A model generated the notes under the pieces. It worked only from the letters and a program-made list of their open reading frames with translations, ran no database searches and was not told where the DNA came from. The position numbers and the translations under genes are program-made. DNA of 64,000 nt from Novosphingobium umbonatum (lineage in GTDB: Bacteria; Pseudomonadota; Alphaproteobacteria; Sphingomonadales; Sphingomonadaceae): the NCBI RefSeq assembly GCF_004005905.1, contig NZ_SACO01000013.1:1-64000 (forward strand), in the 5' to 3' direction. Positions 40,746 through 49,779 of the stretch are shown here, one piece after another. Position 1 is the stretch's first letter. Each line of letters begins with the position of its first letter.

Positions 40746-41888
40746 ATGATGAGTGAAGCCAGGGGCGTGTTGGCCCGTTACCACGCTTTGGTTGCCGACG
40801 GGCAATTGCGCCCCGATGCCGAACAGGCGGCGGCGGCCCAGCGGCTTGACGCACTGCAACAGGCACTGGAAACACCGCCCGCAACCGGATTGCTGTCACG
40901 CCTGTTTGCCAAGAAACCGACCCGCGCGCGTGGCCTCTATGTGTGGGGCGGCGTGGGGCGCGGCAAGTCGATGTTGATGGACCTGTTTGTCGACAGTCTG
41001 GCCATCCCCGAAAAGCGTCGTGTGCATTTCCATGCCTTCATGCTGGAGGTGCACGAAATCCTTCGCGATGTTCGGCGCGAGGAAAAGGGCGACCCCATCC
41101 CGCCCGTGGCCCAGCGCATTGCCCAAGGCCTGCGCGTGCTGGCCTTTGACGAGATGGTGGTCAACAATTCCGCCGATGCGATGATTATGAGCCGCCTATT
41201 CACGGCGCTGATCCGCGACCATGATCTGACTATTGTCACCACCAGCAACCGCGCCCCGTCAGAGCTTTACAAAAACGGGCTCAACCGCGAGCATTTCCTG
41301 CCCTTCATCGCGCTGATCGAGCATGAGCTGGAGGTGATGACATTGAACGGGCCGGTCGATTACCGCTTGCAACGTCTGGCCGGTATCCGCAGCTGGCACC
41401 AGCCCTTGGGCCGCGCCGCGACCGAACGCGTGCGTGAAGTGTTCTTCCGCCTGACCGATTTCCCGCCCGAAGACGCCGAGCATGTGCCCAGCGCCGATCT
41501 GGATGTGGGCGGCGGGCGATTGCTGCATGTGCCTAAAAGCCTGAAGGGCGTGGGCGTCTTCAGCTTCAAAAAGCTCTGTGCCGAGGCGCGCGGGGCCAGC
41601 GATTATCTGGCCATTGCGCGGGCCTATCACACGGTCATTCTGGTCGGCATTCCCCATCTTTCCGCCGACAATCGCAACGAGGCGGCGCGTTTTGTCACGC
41701 TGATCGACGCGCTTTACGAGCATAAGGTCAAGCTGTTCGTCACCGCCGATGCCACGCCGGAAGAGCTATACGGCAACACCAACCGCGAGAACGACACGGG
41801 CGCTTTCGAATTCGACCGTACCGTCAGCCGCCTGACCGAGATGCAGAGCGAGGCTTATATGGCCAAGGGGCATGGGGAAGAAGATTGA
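40746..41888 (+). CDS. zapE: Cell division protein ZapE (AFG1-like ATPase)
   Basis: 380 aa. Walker A WGGVGRGKSMLMDLF, Walker B LAFDEMVVNNSADAMIMS, and the AFG1 segments TSNRAPSELYKNGLNREHFL and NENDTG-like NRENDTGAFEFDRT. ZapE binds FtsZ in E. coli, and its mitochondrial relative AFG1 handles respiratory subunits; here it neighbours sdhB. Confidence 0.94.
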   Translation: MMSEARGVLARYHALVADGQLRPDAEQAAAAQRLDALQQALETPPATGLLSRLFAKKPTRARGLYVWGGVGRGKSMLMDLFVDSLAIPEKRRVHFHAFMLEVHEILRDVRREEKGDPIPPVAQRIAQGLRVLAFDEMVVNNSADAMIMSRLFTALIRDHDLTIVTTSNRAPSELYKNGLNREHFLPFIALIEHELEVMTLNGPVDYRLQRLAGIRSWHQPLGRAATERVREVFFRLTDFPPEDAEHVPSADLDVGGGRLLHVPKSLKGVGVFSFKKLCAEARGASDYLAIARAYHTVILVGIPHLSADNRNEAARFVTLIDALYEHKVKLFVTADATPEELYGNTNRENDTGAFEFDRTVSRLTEMQSEAYMAKGHGEED

Positions 41889-41903
41889 GGGCTTAAACCC
41901 TCA
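41886..41903. terminator. Small hairpin between convergent zapE and amidotransferase
   Basis: TGAGGG, loop CTTAAA, CCCTCA across both stop codons. Short and without T-run; weak terminator at most. Confidence 0.3.
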
Positions 41904-43796
41904 CGCCAGCCCCAGCCTTGCCAAGGATTTATCCAGCATCACCAATTGCCACAACAGGCGCGAATGGTCCGACAGGCCGGAAATATGCGCCTGCGCGATT
42001 GCGCCCAGCGCATCAGCGTCAAACCAGCCTGTCCGGCCCAATGCGCTGCTCGACGCAATCGCCTGCGCCGTACCCGCCAGCGGCCCGCGAAACCATTGCG
42101 CTATCGGCGTAACAAAGCCCTGCTTGGGGCGGAACAGGATGTCCTCGGGCAGATAACGGCGCATCGTATCCTTCATCAACCATTTGCCCTGCCCGCTGCG
42201 CACGCGCAGCCCCTCGGGAATACTGGCGGCAAATTCGATCAAACGATGGTCCAATAGAGGCTCACGCGCCTCCAATCCCACGGCCATGCTGGTGCGGTCC
42301 ACCTTGGTCAGAATATCCCCTGGCAGCCAGAATTTGAGATCCGCATATTGCGCGCGATCCAGCCCCGAACGCGCAGGAGCCTTGGCCATCATCTCCATGA
42401 AGGGCCGCTCGGCACGATAATCACCACGCAGAGCCATATAGGCAGGCGAATAGAGCGCCTGCCGCAAATCCGGCCCCGTTACGCCAATCGCACTGGCATA
42501 GGCCTGTTCGCTACTGCCGGCCAGACTGAGCAAGGTAGTCTTGGCGCGCAAAGGCCGCGGCGCCCAATCGGCCTTGGGATAGTACCGCCCCAAAGTGCCG
42601 AACAGGCCAGCGCGCAATCCTTCGGGCAACAAGCCCCGCACCCGATCCTCGCCATGCTGGAACACATGGCGGCGGTAACCGGCCAGCGCTTCATCCGCCC
42701 CGTCACCGGACAGGGCCACCGTCACCGATTCCCGCGCCAATTGGCACACCCGCCATGTGGGCAAGGCGCTGGCATCGGCGAAGGGTTCATCAAACATGGC
42801 CACCAGATCATCGATACCGGCATAATCATCGGGCGATACGGTACGCGCGCTATGATCGGTGCCGAATTGCGTCGCGATCCGGCGGGCATAGGCGCTTTCG
42901 TCAAAAGCCTTCACATCGAAGCCAATCGAACAGGTCTTCACCCGCGAGGCGCTGGCCTCCGCCATCAGCGCCACCACGCTGGAACTGTCCACCCCGCCCG
43001 ACAGGAAAGCGCCCAAGGGCACATCGGCCACCATCCGGCTCTGCACCGCATCGCGCATCAAATGCAGCAATTCCGCGCCCAGATCCGCCGCGCTACCCTT
43101 ACGCCTCTCGGCAAAGCTGACATCCCACCACTGGCGCGGTTGCGGGCAAGGCTTGCCCGATTGCAGCAGCAGCATATGGCCTGCAGGCAATTTGCGTACG
43201 CCTTTTAGCAGGCTGCGATGGTCGGGCACATAGCCCCAGGCCAGATAATCCTCCACCGCCAGCGGATCAATCTCGCGGCGCAGCAGGGGATGGGCGATCA
43301 AGGCCTTCAATTCGGAACCAAAGATCATGCTGCCATCGGAGAGTTCCGCCATGAACAAAGGCTTCACCCCCAACCGGTCGCGCACCAGAAGCAGGCTGCG
43401 CGCTTCCAGATCATAGAGCGCAAAGGCAAACATACCCGACAGGCGTGACACACCCTCCACGCCCCAGCGCTGATAGGCGGCAAGGATTACCTCGCTATCG
43501 CCATCAGTATGGAACACCGCCCCTTGCGCCGCCAGTTCAGCGCGAAGTTCGCGGTAATTGTAAATCTCGCCATTGAAGACCAGCATCAGTCGCCCGTCGC
43601 TGCTGGCCATGGGTTGCGGGCTACCCTCCAGATCGATGATCGACAGGCGGCGGTGGCCCAGACCGATGCCCGGAGCGGTCCAGATCCCGAAACCATCCGG
43701 CCCACGATGGGCGATGGCATCGCACATCAACTCCACCCGCGCAGGGTCCACCGGCTTGGGCGTGGTGAGATGGAATATTCCGGCAAAACCGCACAT
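41901..43796 (-). CDS. XrtA-associated asparagine synthetase-like amidotransferase
   Basis: 631 aa. N-terminal class II glutaminase (MCGFAGIFHL with catalytic C2, IAHRGPDGFG, VFNGEIYNYRELR) and C-terminal synthetase with the pyrophosphate loop GAFLSGGVDSSSVVALM. It matches the exosortase A-system amidotransferase that sits at the end of such operons and probably amidates a sugar or peptide component of the exopolysaccharide. Last gene of the operon, six bases after xrtA. Confidence 0.92.
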   Translation of the reverse strand: MCGFAGIFHLTTPKPVDPARVELMCDAIAHRGPDGFGIWTAPGIGLGHRRLSIIDLEGSPQPMASSDGRLMLVFNGEIYNYRELRAELAAQGAVFHTDGDSEVILAAYQRWGVEGVSRLSGMFAFALYDLEARSLLLVRDRLGVKPLFMAELSDGSMIFGSELKALIAHPLLRREIDPLAVEDYLAWGYVPDHRSLLKGVRKLPAGHMLLLQSGKPCPQPRQWWDVSFAERRKGSAADLGAELLHLMRDAVQSRMVADVPLGAFLSGGVDSSSVVALMAEASASRVKTCSIGFDVKAFDESAYARRIATQFGTDHSARTVSPDDYAGIDDLVAMFDEPFADASALPTWRVCQLARESVTVALSGDGADEALAGYRRHVFQHGEDRVRGLLPEGLRAGLFGTLGRYYPKADWAPRPLRAKTTLLSLAGSSEQAYASAIGVTGPDLRQALYSPAYMALRGDYRAERPFMEMMAKAPARSGLDRAQYADLKFWLPGDILTKVDRTSMAVGLEAREPLLDHRLIEFAASIPEGLRVRSGQGKWLMKDTMRRYLPEDILFRPKQGFVTPIAQWFRGPLAGTAQAIASSSALGRTGWFDADALGAIAQAHISGLSDHSRLLWQLVMLDKSLARLGLA

Positions 43797-43802
43797 TGTC
43801 GT

Positions 43803-45377
43803 CTAATCCTTCTGCGTGTTGTCAACTTGCGCAACACGATCCATCCATGGCCCCAGCGGCCCCATCGCCTCCCGGAACGCGGCCAGCGCAGCCTTAGCCT
43901 GCTGCCCTTCGCCATCCTCGGCGGACAGGATCAGCATCATAGTCACCCGCCGCCGTAATAGCAGGCGATCGGCAAAATTGGCCATCCGCAGGCGCAAGCC
44001 GCTGCCTGTGGTTACTCCCCCGCTGCGATAGGTGGTGGCGGCGATGCGCTCCACCGGCCCGTCCGCCTGAAGCCGCTCGACATGGGAATCGGGCGTGGAC
44101 GGCTCCGGCGATTGCCATGACCAGCCACTCTCCGGCGGCAAGGCCCCCTCGCCAAAGCCGCTGGCCTTGCGCCCAACGCCTTGCGCGCCATAAAGCGCGA
44201 AGAACACATCCACCTGCTGCCCCTGCGCATTGGCATAGCGGCCCAGCAGGCGATGGTCTGCCCCGCCCGCGCGCGGCTCCCACCAATGGCGCGGGCTGTA
44301 ATCCACACGGTGCCAGCCAGCCACCTCGGGCAGATCGATATGGGCAGGCACCGGCGCCACCAGCCTGTCCGCCGCCAAAGCCCAGCCCTGTGCCAACAAG
44401 GCCATCACCGCCAAACCGCCCAAAGCCTGTCTTGGTGACGAACTCTTCCCTTCCCAACGGGCCAACACAGGACGCGCCATAATCGCGTCCACATCCACCA
44501 TAGCCCCGCCCACTGGCCGGTCAAAATAGCGCCATCCCAGCGCCAGAATGCCCGCGATCACGCTGGCGAAAAACACCCAGCCATAGATGATATGGTCCAC
44601 CCCGCCCGCCACAGCGCGGCCCACATATTGCGCGACATAGACTGTGCCCCATGCCCGCACTCCATTGGCCAGCACCGGCGCCACCACGCATAGGGCCATG
44701 AACCCCGCCCGCCGCCGCCAGTCCAGAAAGCAGACATGCGCCGCCAGCGCGCCAAAGGCCAGCATGGCCACCAGAAATTTGACGCCAGAACAGGCCTCTG
44801 CCACTTCGAACAGACCGGCGGGCGTGCTGATAAACACGCCGTCGATTTGCGCCGGCACCGCGCTGATATGCACCAAGGCCACGGTGATCCGCGCGGTTAC
44901 CATTTGCAGAAGAGGGACCGCTTCATCGCCAAAGGGCACCAGAAAGCCCATATAGGCCAGCGGGAAAGCCAAACCCGCCGCAGCCCTCACGCCCAGCATC
45001 AAGGGAACGCAGGCCATCAGCATGGCCACTGCCGCAGCTTGAGTCACCTGCGCCACCCCCGCCAAAGCGCCCAATGCCCATAGCAATAGGCAAGCCCCCA
45101 GCAGCGCCAGAGCAGGTCTCCACAGCGATACCGGCAGGCTCCACAAGGCAGGCAGCCTTTGCGACACCAGCCAACCGATGATCACCGGCACCAACAGGAT
45201 GTGATGATAGGTGGAACTATCCCACCATTGATGCGCCATGGCCTGCCAATCGGCATGGAATATGGCCAGCAACAGCCCCCAAGCCAGCGCCAATCGCAAC
45301 AGCCCTGCCCGCCATGCCTCCGGCACAGCCACGCTTTGGGTGCTTATCGTGAGGCTATCCGCCTCTCCGCCCACCAT
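43803..45377 (-). CDS. xrtA: Exosortase A fused to an EpsI-type domain
   Basis: 524 aa. Residues 1-290 carry about eight membrane segments and the exosortase triad C196 (VAEACSGVKFL), R241 (LANGVRAWG) and H262 (VDHIIYGWVFF). A further membrane helix leads to a periplasmic EpsI (DUF3485) domain from about residue 335 (VAGWHRVDYSPRHWW, then VDVFFALYGAQG). Exosortases cut and transfer PEP-CTERM proteins; EpsI is tied to exopolysaccharide export. ATG at 45377 is coupled to the glycosyltransferase stop; GTG one codon earlier is possible. Confidence 0.95.
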   Translation of the reverse strand: MVGGEADSLTISTQSVAVPEAWRAGLLRLALAWGLLLAIFHADWQAMAHQWWDSSTYHHILLVPVIIGWLVSQRLPALWSLPVSLWRPALALLGACLLLWALGALAGVAQVTQAAAVAMLMACVPLMLGVRAAAGLAFPLAYMGFLVPFGDEAVPLLQMVTARITVALVHISAVPAQIDGVFISTPAGLFEVAEACSGVKFLVAMLAFGALAAHVCFLDWRRRAGFMALCVVAPVLANGVRAWGTVYVAQYVGRAVAGGVDHIIYGWVFFASVIAGILALGWRYFDRPVGGAMVDVDAIMARPVLARWEGKSSSPRQALGGLAVMALLAQGWALAADRLVAPVPAHIDLPEVAGWHRVDYSPRHWWEPRAGGADHRLLGRYANAQGQQVDVFFALYGAQGVGRKASGFGEGALPPESGWSWQSPEPSTPDSHVERLQADGPVERIAATTYRSGGVTTGSGLRLRMANFADRLLLRRRVTMMLILSAEDGEGQQAKAALAAFREAMGPLGPWMDRVAQVDNTQKD

Positions 45378-46624
45378 CACGCCGCATCATGCATAGTGTC
45401 GACAAGCTGGAGGCGCGGCACATGGCCCAGCATTTCCACCAAGGGCAACAAAGCGCTCTGCCAGCTTTGCTTTTCCACCACCAACCGGCGGGCATCCTCG
45501 CCGATGCGCTTGCCCTGTTGCGGGTCGGCGGCCATGGCCACCACCTGCTCGGCCAAAGCCTCGTCCGTATCGGCCACCAGAAAATGCATGCCCGCCAGCG
45601 CATTGATGCCGGTGGCCGCCGCCGTGGTCAGCACCACCGGCAGTTCCATCGACATGGCCTCCAGCACCTTGTTCTGCACCCCGCGCGCAATTTCCAAAGG
45701 CACCAGCGCAATATCCGCCGCCTTTAGCCACGGGCGCACATCGGCAACGCGGCCCCAGATATAGACGCCATCCAGCTTGTCCAAGGCCTTCACCGCCTCG
45801 GTCGGGCTACGCCCCACCACATGGAACGTGGCATCCGGGCATTGCTGCCGCACCAGAGGCAGGATGCGATGCGCCACACGTTCCACCGCAGCAATGTTAG
45901 GCGGATAATCCATCTGTCCGGTAAAGACGATGCGCGGCCCGCCCTGCTCCATCATCTGCGGCTCGCGCTCGACAAGGCCGGGGTCGAAATATTCCGAATC
46001 AATGCCATTGCCCAGCACGCGCACATCCGCCACCACATCGGCGGGCAAGCGGTGGGTGAACAATTCGGCTTCCTTGTGGCTGACCAGCAGGCTCAAATCC
46101 GAACTGGCGGCCAGTTGCGCCTCCTCCTGCTGCAACAGCCGCGCCTCGCGCCGGTGGACCCAGCCCATCACGCCCTTGCGCTGCGCGCCATAGGCCTGGA
46201 ATTTGGCCGAATCCACATCGACAAAATCCATGATCACCCGCCCCTGAAAGCCATCAGGAACATATTGTCCCATCTGGCCAGAGAAGACATAGATCGTGCC
46301 GATGCGTCCGCCCGCCACCAATTCGTTGATATAGGCGGCCAGCAATGGGTCATAAAAGGCGGTCAGGCTGATCGGCTCGCCGCGCTTTAACGCCTCCAGC
46401 CCTGCCCATACCAAGGGCTTGGTACGCCGGATCAGACGATAGGACCGGCATAACGTGGCCAGTTCTACTTCCTCGGCCATATCGGCATCATCATCGGCAA
46501 AGCACACCACATGCACCGGCGCCAGACGCGCCAGTTGCTTCAAAATGTGGTGCGACCTTATCTTGTCCCCCCGATCGGGCGGAAAGGGAATGCGATGGCA
46601 CAGAAAGAGGATCTCGCCGCTCAT
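45377..46624 (-). CDS. XrtA-system glycosyltransferase (TIGR03087-like)
   Basis: 415 aa, GT-B fold family 4 enzyme. N-terminal FLCHRIPFPPDRGDKIRSHH is the mark of the exosortase-associated group; the donor-binding half has IVFTGQMDYPPNIAAVE and VPLEIARGVQNKVLEAMSM. It would add a sugar to the exopolysaccharide repeat. ATG at 46624 overlaps the FemAB stop as ATGA. Confidence 0.92.
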   Translation of the reverse strand: MSGEILFLCHRIPFPPDRGDKIRSHHILKQLARLAPVHVVCFADDDADMAEEVELATLCRSYRLIRRTKPLVWAGLEALKRGEPISLTAFYDPLLAAYINELVAGGRIGTIYVFSGQMGQYVPDGFQGRVIMDFVDVDSAKFQAYGAQRKGVMGWVHRREARLLQQEEAQLAASSDLSLLVSHKEAELFTHRLPADVVADVRVLGNGIDSEYFDPGLVEREPQMMEQGGPRIVFTGQMDYPPNIAAVERVAHRILPLVRQQCPDATFHVVGRSPTEAVKALDKLDGVYIWGRVADVRPWLKAADIALVPLEIARGVQNKVLEAMSMELPVVLTTAAATGINALAGMHFLVADTDEALAEQVVAMAADPQQGKRIGEDARRLVVEKQSWQSALLPLVEMLGHVPRLQLVDTMHDAA

Positions 46625-47700
46625 CCCAGCCCCCTTGCGATCCATGGCCCCAAGACATTCGCCACCGGCAAAGGCAGCTTTTTCCACAAGGCGATCCGTC
46701 CGGCATGCGCGCTACTGGTCGGGTCTGCATCGCGGCGCGGGGCGCCGGGCGCGGTCCATGTGGCATAGGCCAAAGGCTCTGGCGTAAAGCCCCAGTTGCG
46801 TTTGAAATCAAAGGCGCCGCTGCCGGTCTTGCTGCGGCCAAAGTCGAAATGCGTGCAGCCGCGCCGACGGGCGTGGCGCATCAATTCGTAATACATCCGG
46901 TCATTGGCGCGCAAAGCCCGCGCCCCCCATGTGCCGCCGCCCCAATAGGGCATCACCGCCCCGCGATGGTAAAGCGAGAGCACGCTGGCCACGGGCTGCC
47001 CGTAATGCAGGATGGTCAATATATCGGCATCCTCGCCAAAACCATCGAGCACGGCTTCGAACAGAGAGCGGGGGAAGACCGGCGTGCCAAGGTTGCGCAC
47101 ACTTTCGGCATAGATGGCATAGTGATCGGCGCGGTCCTGCGCGCCGGCGCCGATGCGGACAGTAAGCTCACCCGCCAATGCCTTGCGCACCTCTGCGCGC
47201 TGCTTGCGCGGGATGGCGTTCAACTGGGCGGCATCATCGGGTTCCAGCGCAAGGATAAAGCCGCAATGGCTTTGCGTCTTAATCTGCCAGCCTTCGCGCT
47301 GTTCCGGCAAAGGCCCGCCGCGCAATTCCACGCTGGGCGCGCTATGGCGCAGAGCCAGTTCCTCCACCGCCGCGAACAGTGGCGCCGCATCCACGCCATC
47401 CTCCACCAACGCGCCCCCGCCCACGGCAAAGCCGGTCGAGGCCAGCACACGGCCAAAGATCGGCGAATGGATAAGGCTGACCGGCAAATAGGCTTCTACC
47501 CGCCCGCCGCGCTCCTGCACCAAGGCCAGCGCCTGTTGTCCAGTCCCACGCTCCACAGCGGCCAGCCAAGCAGGCCGTTGGAAAACCGTGCCTTGCGCAT
47601 GGCGCGCGACAAAGCCTTCCAGCGCGCGCGACTCATCGGGCTCACGCAAGTTGGCCAGCCGGACAATTGTCTTGTTTTCAAGGCGGAACGGAGCATTCAC
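46621..47700 (-). CDS. XrtA-system FemAB-family protein
   Basis: 359 aa, GNAT-like acyl/aminoacyl transferase of the FemAB class. Typical motifs IPRKQRAEVRKAL, YAESVRNLGTPVFPRSLFEA and CTHFDFGRSKTGSGAFDFKR. FemAB enzymes move amino acids from tRNA or other donors; in this setting the acceptor is unknown. GTG at 47700 couples to the deacetylase stop (GTGA). Confidence 0.92.
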   Translation of the reverse strand: MNAPFRLENKTIVRLANLREPDESRALEGFVARHAQGTVFQRPAWLAAVERGTGQQALALVQERGGRVEAYLPVSLIHSPIFGRVLASTGFAVGGGALVEDGVDAAPLFAAVEELALRHSAPSVELRGGPLPEQREGWQIKTQSHCGFILALEPDDAAQLNAIPRKQRAEVRKALAGELTVRIGAGAQDRADHYAIYAESVRNLGTPVFPRSLFEAVLDGFGEDADILTILHYGQPVASVLSLYHRGAVMPYWGGGTWGARALRANDRMYYELMRHARRRGCTHFDFGRSKTGSGAFDFKRNWGFTPEPLAYATWTAPGAPRRDADPTSSAHAGRIALWKKLPLPVANVLGPWIARGLG

Positions 47701-48569
47701 GGCGTGAAGTCCACCGCCCTTGCGGCCTCCACCTGCGCCACCTGATCCATACGGCCCCATGCAAAATCTTTCAGCATACGGCGCAATTTTGGCTCCATAC
47801 CGTCAATATTTGTATAATGCCGCAGACGGGAACGTAGCGGAGCATTGTCCACACGGGGCTGATTTTTGTCGATTTCCCATGGGTGGAAATAGAAAATGAT
47901 CGGGCGTCCTTCGTGCTGGGTCACCCGTTTCATCGCCCAATGGCTGAAAGCATAGGGCAAGACGCGGAAGAAACCGCCCCCGCCAGCCGCCATGCGCCGG
48001 TTGCCAAGTTCGACCGTGGTGACCGGAATTTCTATCAGGTCCGCCCCCGCCACCGGACGAAACGCAAAACGCGGCGCGCTGCGCCAGCCGTAATGGTCAT
48101 GGGCAATCGGGGCCACGCTGCTGGAATAGGTATAGCCCTGCTCGGCCAGAATGGGATGCGCCCATGGGGTGCGCTGGTCGATGGAAAAGCTGGGCGCGCG
48201 ATAGCCCTTCACCGCAACGCCCGCGGCATCTTCCAAAGCCTTTCGCGCATCGCCAATGTCGGCCGCAAAACCGGCCGCATCCAGCGTGAACACGCGCGCA
48301 TGGGCCCAGCCATGGCTGGCCAGTTCATGCCCCTGCTCCACAATCCGCCGCATTAGCGCGGGATGGCGCGCCGCCACCCAGCCTAGCGTGAAGAAGGTGG
48401 CCTTCACCCCCAGTTCGGCGCACATATCCAGCAGGTGGTTGGTATTATGGTCCACCCGCACCGTCAGACTGTCCCAGTCCTTGCGGTCAATCACCTTTTC
48501 AAAGGCGCCCACCTGAAACCAATCCTCAACATCGACCGAGAAGCCACTGATAGGGCTAACGAGAGCCAC
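47697..48569 (-). CDS. XrtA-system polysaccharide deacetylase
   Basis: 290 aa, carbohydrate esterase 4 fold. FSVDVEDWFQV supplies the catalytic and metal Asp, HELASHGWAHARV the metal His pair, KGYRAPSFSI the third motif, and FYFHPWEID the late His. It removes N-acetyl groups from the exopolysaccharide. The GTG start at 48569 overlaps the ATPase gene end by 14 bases. Confidence 0.93.
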   Translation of the reverse strand: MALVSPISGFSVDVEDWFQVGAFEKVIDRKDWDSLTVRVDHNTNHLLDMCAELGVKATFFTLGWVAARHPALMRRIVEQGHELASHGWAHARVFTLDAAGFAADIGDARKALEDAAGVAVKGYRAPSFSIDQRTPWAHPILAEQGYTYSSSVAPIAHDHYGWRSAPRFAFRPVAGADLIEIPVTTVELGNRRMAAGGGGFFRVLPYAFSHWAMKRVTQHEGRPIIFYFHPWEIDKNQPRVDNAPLRSRLRHYTNIDGMEPKLRRMLKDFAWGRMDQVAQVEAARAVDFTP

Positions 48570-49743
48570 GGTTGGCCTCCTCGCGCTCGATCCATTCGAT
48601 CAGCATGGTCAGCGTGTGGCGGATGGTGCGGTCCTGCTCCACCATCTTGGTTTCGATCGTATCCAGCCGCAATTGCAAGGCGGCCAGTGCCCCGTCCGGC
48701 ACGGCAGCCTCGCCCGAGGGCGTAGCGGCAAGGTCGCCCTGATTGGCCAGCTCGATCACCGCCTGCTGCAATTCGGCAATCTGCGCATCACGATGCACCA
48801 GCGCGGCTTCCATCTGCGCCAGCGATACCATCGCATCGGATGGCATAGCCGCCTGCGGCTTATAGCTTTGCGGCGCAGCAGCGACCGGCTCCACCCGTGC
48901 CTCCACCGGCGGCGGGGCCAGTTGCAAGCCGCCATCGGCGGTCAATTCCGCCAACACCTGCGCCAGCATCACCCCGTCGATCCGGCGCCTCTGCTCCACC
49001 GCGCCCAGAATGAGCAGACGGTTGACGATCTGGTTGATGCGGCGCGGCACGCCATGGGTGGCGGTGTAAAGCTCGGCAAAGACGCGCTGGTCAAACACGG
49101 GATTGCCGTTCCAGCCCACCACGGCAAGGCGGTGGCTGATGTAGGGCTCCAGCTCGCCCGGCTCCATCGCGTCCAGATGATGGGCGGCAATCACCCGCTG
49201 GCGCAATTGCTCCAACTGGGGATGGCCTTGCAGGCTGTCGCGGAACTCGGGCTGGCCCAGCAGCAGGATTTGTAGCAAAGGATGGCTGCCCAGCTGGAAA
49301 TTGGACAGCATGCGCAATTCTTCAAGCGCGCTGATTTCCAGATTTTGCGACTCGTCCACCACCAACAGACAGCGCCGTCCGGCCCGCGCCTCGTCATGCA
49401 GGAATGCCTCGATCGCGCCCAAGGTGCTGGCCTTTTCCGTGCCATGGCTTTGCACGCCAAAGGCCTGTGCGACCAGTTGCACCAGTTCCTCGCCATCCAG
49501 CTTGCTGGTCACAATCTGCGCCGCCGTCAGCCGCAACCGGTCAATCGTGGCCATCAAATGCGCGACCAGCGTTGACTTGCCCGCCCCCACCTCACCGGTG
49601 ATGACGATAAAGCCTTCGCCCTGCGCCAGACCATAGCCGAGGTAGGACAAGGCCTTGCGATGGGCCAGACTTTCAAAATAGAAAGCCGGATCAGGCGTAA
49701 GCTGGAACGGACGTCCGCTAAAGCCGTAGAAATTGTCGAACAT
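48556..49743 (-). CDS. XrtA-associated AAA ATPase
   Basis: 395 aa. ExeA/GspA-like ATPase: begins MFDNFYGFSGRPFQLTPDP, Walker A ITGEVGAGKSTLVAHLM, Walker B CLLVVDESQNL, sensor GQPEFRDSL and PRRINQIVNRLLILG. The last 100 residues are Pro/Ala-rich and coiled coil. Consistently found in exosortase A loci; its task in secretion is unknown. Confidence 0.92.
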   Translation of the reverse strand: MFDNFYGFSGRPFQLTPDPAFYFESLAHRKALSYLGYGLAQGEGFIVITGEVGAGKSTLVAHLMATIDRLRLTAAQIVTSKLDGEELVQLVAQAFGVQSHGTEKASTLGAIEAFLHDEARAGRRCLLVVDESQNLEISALEELRMLSNFQLGSHPLLQILLLGQPEFRDSLQGHPQLEQLRQRVIAAHHLDAMEPGELEPYISHRLAVVGWNGNPVFDQRVFAELYTATHGVPRRINQIVNRLLILGAVEQRRRIDGVMLAQVLAELTADGGLQLAPPPVEARVEPVAAAPQSYKPQAAMPSDAMVSLAQMEAALVHRDAQIAELQQAVIELANQGDLAATPSGEAAVPDGALAALQLRLDTIETKMVEQDRTIRHTLTMLIEWIEREEANRGSR

Positions 49744-49779
49744 CTGTGCCCCTCTTGCCCGTAGCAGCCGGACCGAAAT

